Part shown: positions 28,234 through 36,301 of the stretch, one piece after another | Position numbering within the stretch: position 1 is the first letter of the stretch | How the letters are laid out: every line of letters starts with the position of its first letter | Assembly (NCBI RefSeq): GCF_000238775.2 | Contig: NZ_AFEJ02000004.1 | Span: forward strand, 1-64,000 | DNA from: Acaryochloris sp. CCMEE 5410 | Lineage (GTDB): Bacteria; Cyanobacteriota; Cyanobacteriia; Thermosynechococcales; Thermosynechococcaceae | Length of the DNA stretch: 64,000 nucleotides | Direction: 5' to 3' | Translations under genes and position numbers: made by a program | Notes under the pieces: model-generated | The model's input: the letters and a program-made list of their open reading frames with translations, nothing else | Databases searched by the model: none | Told to the model about the DNA's origin: nothing

Positions 28234-31200
28234 TCATGCCGCCAGCTCTGGCACCGCTGTCTTCAACATCTTTACGGGCAACGTCATTGCTAACCCCTCC
28301 AAAATCGCCATCTGGCCCGATGCGCTGATTTCACTCCATACCGAACTCCATTCCTTAGGTTTGAGCCAGTCAAAGAACACTTCATTGAGACTCGGTAGCA
28401 GCTCAGTGATGGGCAGATCCGCCAGCTCATCTAGAACACCCGCAATCGCTTGATGGGTTTCTTGGTCTGGATTTTGAGCATTGCTTAAATTGTTCATTTT
28501 GCTATTTAAACCTTCTAATAGCGAAGTGAACAGACGCCAGTATCGCGCAATCGTGCCTCTGGGGATTTTGGTCATACCTGCAACGATTTGCTGAGTGACC
28601 TTCTCGCCCTTAGCTTGGAGCTGGAGGATGGCCGACTCAATGGCGATTTGCACTCGCTCCGTTTTATGGGCTGCTTCAATCGTCAGATCCTTGGCTTGGA
28701 CCTCCTGGACGAAGGAGTCCATTTCAATGTTGGAAATCAGGATGACTTGCAGGGATTCATTCGGACGTCGATGTGCCCTCAGTCGCCCGATGGCTTGGTG
28801 AATCTCCGCGAGGATGGAGCGGTCAATAAATGCCATGAATGCTGGGTCATCGTCTTCTGGGTAGTATCCACAGACAATGGCAAACTCAGCAGCCAAGTCA
28901 TTGAGATTACGGCAGGGAGTGCCTACGAGGACTAGGGTTTGGACTGTGAGGAAATCATTGACCCCTCGGCTATCTCGCCACCAAGCCCCATCCTGTTCAT
29001 ACTTCTTGAAGTCAATCGTTCGGGTATTCACTGCATCCAAATCTTGGTAATGCTGGGCTAAGGCCCCAATGCGCTTGGTCTGATCCCCGCCTCGACTCAT
29101 GCCCACTCGCCCCATGTCCTTCACCTGAATCACCTCCAGGTTTCCGGTGTCTGGGACGGCTTGGCGCACCACTAAGATTTCATCGGGAGAGCAGCCCAGT
29201 TTTAGGGCTAAGTCTTCACGAGATAGAGTGGCATCAAGGAAAACGTTGGCTTGGGCAGCTTGGGCTAAGTCTCGATGTCGTGGGTTGGGGGTATTGAGGG
29301 TCAAAAGGCCATAGCGGCTGACTTGGATGCATCCAGAGCCACCCTGCAAGATGCGGATTAGAGGAACGAGCCATTGCTTGACCACACCATTTCGGGCCTG
29401 CTCGGCCATCTCTGAGTCTCGCTCAGAGAACTTTTTGCGAAGTTGCTTGGGTAGATCAGCAAGATCCACCCCATAGTCTGAGGTGGTGTTGAGAAAACCT
29501 AGGTTGGGGGATAGAAGCTGAGCGATTTCCCCCAGTTTTACCCCTGCCATGTCAGGCAGACGGCCTTTGACGGCTAAGTGATTCAAGCCATATTTCCCTA
29601 ACTTCTCCGAACCATCCATTAAGGGCAGCAACGCTGAGAGTAGGGGCTGTACCAGGGCAAAGATTTCAGGATAGCTAATCAGACCTGAAATGGTTTGCTG
29701 CAAGTCATTGAAGGTAACGGTCACGGACTGTTTGACCTGGAAGTTCTGACCGGGTTCATCCCAGATCAGCATGGTGTTTTCCAGGGGGTAATCCTCTGGA
29801 TCTGGCAATGAGTCAGGATGTGCCCTCAGCAGAGGCGCACCTAAGACATTGCGCCGTTGGTTCAAAAAACCATACCCTGGCCCATCGGCATTGATGCAGG
29901 CTTCTCTGGCAATACAGGTGCCACAGATAAGGCTGGCGGTATCTGCTCCAGGGATGTTCTTGTCCCGTAGAGCATTGAGAACTCCAATGCGGCTACAGTT
30001 AGCGGGAACAGCGAAGGCATCCCCTTTGGCAGATCGTTGGAGTCGATTCTTGACCCGATTGAGTCCTCCATGCCGTGCTTCTAGGTCACACCAGCCATTT
30101 CCTTGTTCTAATGTTGATACGGTGGGATTGCGGTGTTGGTCTGAAAGGTAAATAACCTGCTCAACTCCAAAGCCAATGGGGGTAACGTTCCCAGAATCGT
30201 AGCTTTTCCCAGTACCGGGTTGGGACTGGTCAAGGATGTAGGGGAATCCTGATGAGATGAGGGTTTGCCAGGTCTGGAGTCGCTGACCCGGCTCGTATTC
30301 ATGGACTAGAGGTGTTGTTGTTTCGAGAGTCCCGTTATCTCCAGGGCAGCTTTGTAAGCTGCTGCTTCTGGAGTTTGCTGATTGTGCTGTACGTCTTCTA
30401 ATGCGTCTTCGATAATTTTCCAGTCGAAATCTAGAAATATATCCATGTCTTCGATGAGCTGCAAGGAGTCGTGCAGTGCGGCGACGGGATCGTTTAGCTC
30501 GACGGCTTGTTGCAGGCAGCGTTGCAAGACGCTCGTCATCTGGTGCAGTTCGCTTCGTTCCGCGAGGGTTAGGGGGGTGGGTTTGTGGGTCATTGGGAGT
30601 GGCAAACCCTTGAGCGGGCGATGAAGGACGGGTAAACGTGGTCAGAACGTCTTGGAGCTTGTGCAGTAATTGGTTGCACTGAGCTGCAATCTGTTCAAAA
30701 TCGGCCACTGACAAAAACCGAATTTGACCAAGGTCGTCCAGTTCATCAATGTCAAGATGGATGCGCTTGTCTGTTTGCTTCCACCAGGCGACCCTAACAC
30801 TGTAACCCCAGTCCTTCAGTAGTGCCCAGGTTGCCCGATATTGCCGTAGTACCGACTTGTTCTGAATGGCCCCAGCATCTGGGTAGAACTCGACAGTTGT
30901 TGTCCCAAGCTGGGCTAGCGTTGCTTTCAAGGTTTGAGGGGATGCTGCAAACAATCCCCCCGCTGCACCGATGGTCACTTGGCCCATGCGCTGTGCAAGC
31001 AAGTGAGGTTTAGCCCCTGTGCCTTCAACGAGTGCGATAGCGTCTCTCGTGACTTGGGTTGGATGATGGATGGCTAGGGGTAGTTCACCAATGGGAAGAT
31101 GGGGGGTGGGGCCATTTTGGCGCTTCCTAGTTTTGCCTGTGAGCCAGTAATAGCGACCCCCCTCAGAGGATCTTGCTCTGACTTGAAAGCCGACAATCAA

Positions 31201-31758
31201 TCCATCTGCATCAACAATGGGGCAGAGATAACCCGGTCTTGGAGTGTTGAGCGAATTCCCATCCAGGTTAATCCCTGGCAAGGTATGAGGTAGTTCATCA
31301 GAGAGGGATTGCCACTGCTCAACGGACTTCACGCCCCAGCATTGGATCTGCTCATTGGTGAACCCGCGACGATGGAGGTCCGCCCGATCTGCTGGGTGTA
31401 GGGTGAGCTGATCAAGGAGCTGGCGGTAGTGTTGGTCCCGTTCGATTGCGGGGAGGGATTGAGCGTGACGTTGGGCCTCAGCTTGGGCACGATGCTCTCT
31501 GAGAATCCGTTGTTCTTGCCATCGGCGTTCCCTCTCTTTTGGGCTAATGTTTTGTCCTTCGTCTGGGACAAACTTTCCCCAGAGGCCATCTTTGGTTAGG
31601 CCCAGATAGCGATAGCCTGCAATTTGGCCTGTGAGAGTCATGCAGAGGTGAAGGTTATCGGCCTTTCTGCATTTGCCTGTGATGTCCCCGCATAGGTCGC
31701 AGGGGTTGGAGCGATTGGTGGCGAGTAGTTTACTCGCAGAGCTATGAAAGCTAGACAT
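28234..31758 (-). CDS. Plasmid replication protein, DUF3854 plus helicase-like domain (CyRepA1-like)
   Basis: Proteins of this type are annotated as replication initiators of cyanobacterial plasmids. In 1174 residues: an N-terminal zinc site (CDLCGD), then a TOPRIM-like DUF3854 domain. That domain shows ALVEGTGAKPHLLAQRMGQ, GAAGGLFAASPQ, the acidic FYPDAGA, and LKDWGYSVRVAWWKQTD. A P-loop DQSQPGTGKSYDSG lies near residue 510, with helicase-like motifs (IWDEPGQ, LVGTPCRN, AIGRLRAHRR) and an HTH-like C-terminal region. The segment 30306-30605 reads as an Arg-rich unnatural stretch in this frame, while another frame there looks natural, so two compensating indels are likely. Leader bases 31905-32016 carry a candidate antisense RNA. 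Confidence 0.8.
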   Translation of the reverse strand: MSSFHSSASKLLATNRSNPCDLCGDITGKCRKADNLHLCMTLTGQIAGYRYLGLTKDGLWGKFVPDEGQNISPKERERRWQEQRILREHRAQAEAQRHAQSLPAIERDQHYRQLLDQLTLHPADRADLHRRGFTNEQIQCWGVKSVEQWQSLSDELPHTLPGINLDGNSLNTPRPGYLCPIVDADGLIVGFQVRARSSEGGRYYWLTGKTRKRQNGPTPHLPIGELPLAIHHPTQVTRDAIALVEGTGAKPHLLAQRMGQVTIGAAGGLFAASPQTLKATLAQLGTTTVEFYPDAGAIQNKSVLRQYRATWALLKDWGYSVRVAWWKQTDKRIHLDIDELDDLGQIRFLSVADFEQIAAQCNQLLHKLQDVLTTFTRPSSPAQGFATPNDPQTHPPNPRGTKRTAPDDERLATLPATSRRAKRSRRRTARLLAAHRRHGYISRFRLENYRRRIRRRTAQSANSRSSSLQSCPGDNGTLETTTPLVHEYEPGQRLQTWQTLISSGFPYILDQSQPGTGKSYDSGNVTPIGFGVEQVIYLSDQHRNPTVSTLEQGNGWCDLEARHGGLNRVKNRLQRSAKGDAFAVPANCSRIGVLNALRDKNIPGADTASLICGTCIAREACINADGPGYGFLNQRRNVLGAPLLRAHPDSLPDPEDYPLENTMLIWDEPGQNFQVKQSVTVTFNDLQQTISGLISYPEIFALVQPLLSALLPLMDGSEKLGKYGLNHLAVKGRLPDMAGVKLGEIAQLLSPNLGFLNTTSDYGVDLADLPKQLRKKFSERDSEMAEQARNGVVKQWLVPLIRILQGGSGCIQVSRYGLLTLNTPNPRHRDLAQAAQANVFLDATLSREDLALKLGCSPDEILVVRQAVPDTGNLEVIQVKDMGRVGMSRGGDQTKRIGALAQHYQDLDAVNTRTIDFKKYEQDGAWWRDSRGVNDFLTVQTLVLVGTPCRNLNDLAAEFAIVCGYYPEDDDPAFMAFIDRSILAEIHQAIGRLRAHRRPNESLQVILISNIEMDSFVQEVQAKDLTIEAAHKTERVQIAIESAILQLQAKGEKVTQQIVAGMTKIPRGTIARYWRLFTSLLEGLNSKMNNLSNAQNPDQETHQAIAGVLDELADLPITELLPSLNEVFFDWLKPKEWSSVWSEISASGQMAILEGLAMTLPVKMLKTAVPELAA
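30306..30605 (-). other. Alternative-frame segment inside the replication gene (nested ORF or compensating frameshift)
   Basis: In a frame different from the replication gene, the minus strand encodes 99 residues of normal acidic helical protein (LAERSELHQMTSVLQRCLQQ, then a segment ending LSKQQHL). The replication frame over the same bases is Arg/Ser-rich (TSRRAKRSRRRTARLLAAHR). The simplest reading is one indel near the C6 run at about 30570-30576 and a second near 30310-30325 that restores the frame. A genuine overlapping gene is the alternative. Confidence 0.5.
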
Positions 31759-31869
31759 GGGCTAGCTCCCATGCCCGTAGCTGGGTGCTGGAATATTGGT
31801 TCATTACGAACTCCCTGAAGTTTTTTATGTGTAGCGATAGGGAGCCGTAATCTAGATTTCAGTACACGG

Positions 31870-31899
31870 TTGCCATTAATAGCAAGTTGTGTTTAAAAT
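31870..31899 (+). promoter_or_regulatory. Sigma-70-type promoter for the candidate antisense RNA
   Basis: TTGCCA (31870-31875), an 18-bp spacer and TAAAAT (31894-31899) point along the plus strand. The expected start is about 31905, leading straight into the structured region that ends at the terminator. Confidence 0.5.
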
Positions 31900-31904
31900 T
31901 AGAC

Positions 31905-32016
31905 ATCACGAAACGGGAGATACTAACTGCTCCGTCGCCAAACAAGAGGTTAGTCCCCATCCCTATCAATAGCCGTCCTTCTCGGACATCATTTAGCCCC
32001 TAACAAGGGGTTTTTG
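31905..32016 (+). ncRNA. Candidate small RNA antisense to the rep leader
   Basis: About 110 nt between a good promoter and an intrinsic terminator, opposite the rep gene's upstream region. It has three stem-loops: ACTAAC..CTC/GAG-GTTAGT (31922-31954), GTCC/GGAC (31975-31987) and the terminator stem AGCCCC/GGGGTT. No ORF is present. Counter-transcribed RNAs in this position commonly limit plasmid copy number by pairing with the rep leader. That function is inferred here, because transcription has not been shown. Confidence 0.5.
31995..32016 (+). terminator. Intrinsic terminator of the candidate antisense RNA
   Basis: Stem AGCCCC/GGGGTT with loop TAACAA, followed by TTTTGATTTT. It points along the plus strand, and no plus-strand protein gene lies upstream. 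Confidence 0.6.
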
Positions 32017-32058
32017 ATTTTAAACTAAACTGTCATCGGCACCTCCTCAGCAATAAGT

Positions 32059-32074
32059 GTTTGATCGATCAAAC
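32059..32074. promoter_or_regulatory. Perfect 16-bp palindrome GTTTGATCGATCAAAC
   Basis: A dyad centred on GATCGATC in the rep upstream region. Its core TGATCGATCA recurs at 32396-32405. Such dyads often bind small HTH repressors, and an XRE-type gene lies next to them. Confidence 0.45.
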
Positions 32075-32395
32075 TCTTTAAAGCCCATCCTGTCAATGGT
32101 TCGATCATAAATCTGTACCCACACTGTGGATAGGCACTAATAATAATTTGCAATCGATTGAAGAAGGCAAGCATAGGAAAGCCTGATCAATGAATAAGGC
32201 TATCAAGTCTGAAGGTTGTCTGACTCTATAAGCAACCTTCAGTATGAAGAGCATCAAGGACAATGGTTCAAAACACAATTTATTGCAGAAAAAAGATCTT
32301 TTGGCGTAAGAGCCTAATCCACATATTTAAATGTGCTGAAAGATTGAAGTTACTTGTCCTAAACTGTTTAATCGCGATTCTACACCAAAAATTAC

Positions 32396-32405
32396 TGATC
32401 GATCA
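32396..32405. promoter_or_regulatory. Second copy of the TGATCGATCA palindrome core
   Basis: A 10-bp perfect palindrome just after the stop of the XRE gene, followed by AAAAC as in the first copy (AAAC). It is a possible second operator for rep control. Confidence 0.35.
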
Positions 32406-32421
32406 AAACCGCGATCTCACT

Positions 32422-32670
32422 TTACCCATACATCAACCAATCCACGGAAACATCTAGGATTTTAGAAAATGCATCTAGTTCATAATCTTTGACACTACGT
32501 TGTAGTCGTTCAATTTCAGAGATATCAGATTGTGTTAATTGGATTTGAAAATCCACCTCTAGAGCAGCAGCCAGTTCGCTCTGACTCCATCCAAGCTTTC
32601 TACGCGCTTCTTTAACTCGAAGTCCACATAAATTTGCCCTGCGTTTTGCTGCCAAGAATTCAATCTCCAA
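32422..32670 (-). CDS. XRE-family HTH regulator (82 aa)
   Basis: A small cytoplasmic DNA-binding protein. The helix-turn-helix is evident in LRVKEARRKLGWSQSELAAA and LTQSDISEIERLQRSVKDYE, and the C-terminus ILDVSVDWLMYG is typical of XRE/Cro-like proteins. It lies upstream of the replication gene on the same strand, with two GATCGATC palindromes between them. A role in control of replication is plausible. Confidence 0.8.
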   Translation of the reverse strand: MEIEFLAAKRRANLCGLRVKEARRKLGWSQSELAAALEVDFQIQLTQSDISEIERLQRSVKDYELDAFSKILDVSVDWLMYG

Positions 32671-32738
32671 AGATGACCTTTGAAGATTTAGCTTGACAAG
32701 CTACCGGGTTGTAGACGATAATCGTCTAGATTGTATTT

Positions 32739-33044
32739 TCATACTCTTTTGGCCTTTCTTTTCGTTGTCACAATCCAAGCTGTCACCGCATCAGAACAAG
32801 TATTGGGATCAGTTTCAGCACAAATACACGAAACTTCCAACTGCTCAACCAAAATAAACAAGGATGGGTGAGGGAGCCCCAGCATGACAACTGTCTCTCC
32901 TGGATCGGTAGTGCCTGAAATACAACTTTCAAGATTTTCCCTGAGATGGTCTAGGTGAAAATCATCGAGAGCTGTATAGAATGACCACACACTGTTTACA
33001 TTGTCTGGGATACTGGAGTCTGGCAAAACTGCTTGATTGGCCAT
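32739..33044 (-). CDS. Hypothetical protein (about 101 aa)
   Basis: ATG 33044 (MANQAVLPDSS) or GTG 33056 could start it. The protein is soluble and acidic, with a hydrophobic core (GETVVMLGLPHPSLFILVEQ) and three cysteines, and a basic end (TTKRKAKRV). It is next to the transposase gene. I do not recognise it. Confidence 0.45.
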   Translation of the reverse strand: MANQAVLPDSSIPDNVNSVWSFYTALDDFHLDHLRENLESCISGTTDPGETVVMLGLPHPSLFILVEQLEVSCICAETDPNTCSDAVTAWIVTTKRKAKRV

Positions 33045-33087
33045 CAAAGACCACACCGTAGTAAATTCAGGCCATTAACCATCGTGT

Positions 33088-34401
33088 TTGCCCAAAGGTG
33101 TAGTCATTCTAAAAAGCATCATCCATCCAGACCAGGCTCTAAAACAGTACCTCTCACACTTGAGCATCCCGTTATCTAAACCTCAACAGCAGCATGTGCT
33201 GCGTATTGTTGAAGGATTGATTGTGGGCAATGGCCGCAAAACCCTTAGCCACTTGTATGCTCAGTGGGTTGATGCTCCAGATGCCAGTGCAGTGGCTGAC
33301 TTTTTACGAGTGAGTACCTGGTCTGAGCAATCTCTCGACAAACGCCTTGGGGAAATCAACCTGGCCGATGTCATAGAGCGCGTGCAGCGAGGAGGAAGTT
33401 CTCCTGTGGTGTATGTGAGTATTGATGACTCGACCAGTAGCAAAGATAAGGATACCCATGCCTTGGAAGGGGTGGATTGGCAGCATGACCACAATGCCAG
33501 TGGTCGCAATACTCCCAAGTACAAGAAAGGGATGGTGCATGTGAGTTGTCGGGTTCAAATTGGCAACCACAGTGTTCCCTTCGCCTATCGGCTCTATTTA
33601 CGGGCAAAAACGGTTCGCAACTTGAACCGGGGACGTGCCAAGGAGGAGCGATTGCGCTTCCAAACCAAGTATCAACTGGTCCGGGAGATGCTTCAGCAGC
33701 TCCAGCCTCTATTACCCAAAGAATGGCGGGTGTACGTTTTATTCGATAGCTGGTATGCCTCCGCCAAACTACTCAAGTTTGTTCGGCGGCAAGGCAAGCG
33801 ATGGTTTTGTTTGGGCGCTATCAAATCCAATCGCATTCTTGATGGCAAGCGTCTGAGTCAATGGAACAAAGACCTCAAGCACAAACACTACGACTCAGTT
33901 GAGTTAAAAACAGTGACAGGCTCAAAGCACACCTACCTAACGCGCTCGATTACGGGCCGATTAAATGAGGTGCCTTTTGACGTCTGTGTGGTCATCTCCA
34001 AGCGGCACCCTCGGGATTCTCACCCGAAGTATTACCTGTGCACAGACACCTCATTGTCTGCGGCCAAAATACTGAAACGCTACTCAAAGCGCTGGTCCAT
34101 TGAAACAGATTATTGGTATCTCAAGCAATGTTTGGGATTGGGGGAGTTTCGCGTCCAACACTATGAAGCGATTCACAAGTGGTACTCTTTGGTGCATTTA
34201 GCGTTGCATTTTTTGTATGCTCAACTGCGCTGTTCTCAACAGAGGGATGATCCATTCATTTCAATTGCCCAAGTGATTGAACATCACCGACAGCAACAGG
34301 CTCAAGCGGTCTTAATGGCTGCTTGTGAGCAGGCCATCACGGATGGCAATACGCAAGGAGTCGTGAAGCGCTTCATTCTACCAACTCGGATTGCAGCCTA
34401 A
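33088..34401 (+). mobile_element. IS4/IS701-like DDE transposase (437 aa), intact
   Basis: The transposase moves its IS by a DDE mechanism. Visible elements are the first acidic motif VYVSIDDSTSSKDKDTH, a second Asp in VLFDSWYASAKLLKF, and the Glu-containing block RYSKRWSIETDYWYLKQCLG. A TTG at 33088 opens the frame; no ATG lies near, so the start is uncertain. The frame is complete to TAA, so the element could still be active. Possible ends share AATTCAG (33063-33069; inverted in 34421-34427), but I cannot fix the terminal repeats or a target duplication. Confidence 0.85.
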
Positions 34402-34462
34402 TGGCTTGAGAAACATTAGCTGAATTCGAGTTACTGCTCTGAGGCACACACTTCAGAGTAGG

Positions 34463-35227
34463 TTACCGCCTGTTCTGGCGGTAATGAAAGGAGGCTGAAC
34501 TTTGATGAAATTTGCCAGACTCCAGTGGGATATTTGTAGGCCATCCATTGATATCATCAGGGAAATAAATAACTAATGATATGTCTTTGGGTATCAACCT
34601 TTGAAATTTTTGAGAATTAGCATCTCCACAAAAAAGGCGATGATACCTCCCCAAACTCCAAGTTTCCCCTTTGGCAACTTGAAGATCTTTTCTTGACGCT
34701 GAACGAGAGGTTGTACCTTTCGACTTTTTCTTGGTCTCCTTTCTTCTGTGCCTCTTACCTGTTTTAATCTTTTGCGGTGGTGGTGTTGGTAAAGATTCTT
34801 CTGTCGATGAATCCTTATGTGACTCAATGATTTCAGTCGCCCTTCTTTTAGAGACCCGTTCATCTTTTGCGATATTAAGAGCTTCCTCTCTCGCTTCAAC
34901 AGGAACAGATGGCGCAGCTAATAGGTAAAGTGCTGATTTTGCGATATCAAGCTCAGTAAAGTTCGCGTCATTAAAACACTGAGCAACCCTCGTAAAATTA
35001 TCTGCTGTACGAATGCTCATTTCAAATTCAGCATGTAGCCATTGGCGATATTGTCCATACTGAAGGGACTTTTTCACTTCAAGTAGACTCGTACCAATTT
35101 CTACAATTGTTTCAATAGTTTGGGTCAGGAGTCCTTTTATCTTCCCAGCCTCGTTCTGCAAAAAACGAGACGTATTGCTGTCAAATTGAGTATAGTCAAA
35201 ATTGTCTTGGGATAAGGATTCTGACAT
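34463..35227 (-). CDS. DUF3102 protein with a DNA-methyltransferase-like C-terminal fragment
   Basis: DUF3102 proteins occur on phages and plasmids and are often ParB-like or linked to methyltransferases. In 254 residues the N-terminal DUF3102 part spans about 25-140 (IVEIGTSLLEVKKSLQYGQY, EMSIRTADNFTRVAQCF). A basic linker (KTGKRHRRKETKKKSKG) follows. Then GETWSLGRYHRLFCGDANSQ matches the start of adenine-methyltransferase domains, but the catalytic motif is absent and the ORF ends with unrelated residues. The neighbouring IS at 33088-34401 may have cut off the C-terminus. It is a paralogue of the next gene. Confidence 0.7.
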   Translation of the reverse strand: MSESLSQDNFDYTQFDSNTSRFLQNEAGKIKGLLTQTIETIVEIGTSLLEVKKSLQYGQYRQWLHAEFEMSIRTADNFTRVAQCFNDANFTELDIAKSALYLLAAPSVPVEAREEALNIAKDERVSKRRATEIIESHKDSSTEESLPTPPPQKIKTGKRHRRKETKKKSKGTTSRSASRKDLQVAKGETWSLGRYHRLFCGDANSQKFQRLIPKDISLVIYFPDDINGWPTNIPLESGKFHQSSASFHYRQNRR

Positions 35228-35373
35228 TTACACCTATGCTTGTCGCTGCAACAAAATAAGCATAGCTGTTGTGACAATTATTTGTGCTGAAAATGTACAA
35301 ATAATTGCACTTTTTAAAATAACAAGTAGTGGACCTTACATTATCAATATAAAATAGTATAAATGAACTAAAA

Positions 35374-36060
35374 TTAGCAGCTTTTCCGTCCATCCTTAGC
35401 AAACTTCATGATTTGCAGAGAGAGAGAATTCAAGCTTGTGAAAAGGCAAATAGCATGGAACGTACCACTGCTAGGTTTAGATTGATTATGGCTTTTAGAC
35501 CTGAAATGCACAACATTATCTGGATAACGATCAGTAACATCTGTACAACCCACATCAATGGTGGCTTTTGATGGATTTGCTTCAGATAGAGATTGCTGCC
35601 TGGTAGCCTCTTCATTAATTTGAGATTTATGCCTTGCAATTATTTGCCTCGTCTTCACTTTGGTGATTTTTTCTCCAGCTTTAGATCTCTCAATCACTTC
35701 ATTCCTTGCACTTGAGGGAGTTGAGGCCCTAGCAAGTTCATAACAGGCAGTGATTGGTAAAGCCAGTTGTGCAACGGTTGCACAACTGAAATTTTGCGCT
35801 AGATGCATCTGATTACACGCTGTACTCCTTGATAGACCAAGTTCTGAAGCAATCCATCGACAGAATTGTCCATACTCTAATTTCTCTTTTACTTCAAGCA
35901 ATAATCTTCCTGCTTCCCATGCATCCCGCAGAGTTCTGGCATAAATTTCCTTAATCGCACTTGTTTGACGCTCAACAAACTCCTTTGTATCAGAATCAAG
36001 CAGATCATAGTTAAATTGATTTAATTTATGGGTTTCTGAGCAATAAAGTGAGTTTGACAC
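35374..36060 (-). CDS. DUF3102 family protein (228 aa)
   Basis: The N-terminal DUF3102 domain (ARTLRDAWEAGRLLLEVKEK, LEYGQFCRWIASELGLSRST, HLAQNF) parallels the preceding paralogue. A Lys/Arg-rich middle follows (EKITKVKTRQIIARHKSQ). The last 50 residues do not match the paralogue. It is divergent from the NB-ARC gene across a 240-bp AT-rich spacer. The biochemical role is unknown; DNA binding through the HTH-like SRSTACNQMHLA is an inference. Confidence 0.7.
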   Translation of the reverse strand: MSNSLYCSETHKLNQFNYDLLDSDTKEFVERQTSAIKEIYARTLRDAWEAGRLLLEVKEKLEYGQFCRWIASELGLSRSTACNQMHLAQNFSCATVAQLALPITACYELARASTPSSARNEVIERSKAGEKITKVKTRQIIARHKSQINEEATRQQSLSEANPSKATIDVGCTDVTDRYPDNVVHFRSKSHNQSKPSSGTFHAICLFTSLNSLSLQIMKFAKDGRKSC

Positions 36061-36301
36061 TGGTTAGCTCCCAAAAAGTCATATCTTATGAAATTTACCT
36101 GTAAGTCAAATTTTAGTCTATTTAGTTGATATTTTATATATATTATTGTCACTTGCTGGCCCAATATCTAATAATTGATGCCTACAAATATATTTTTTGA
36201 GTAAGAGGTGATAGATTAGAGGCAAATCTTAGAAAATAGTATCGATAAAGTGTAAATCACAAGCACTTAACCTATCTTCCGGTGTTTTCATTAGGAAAGT
36301 C

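Noticed and set aside
33060-34430. Exact ends of the IS4/IS701-like element from the shared AATTCAG
   Set aside because: The similarity beyond seven bases is weak and no target duplication could be paired, so I did not assign boundaries.
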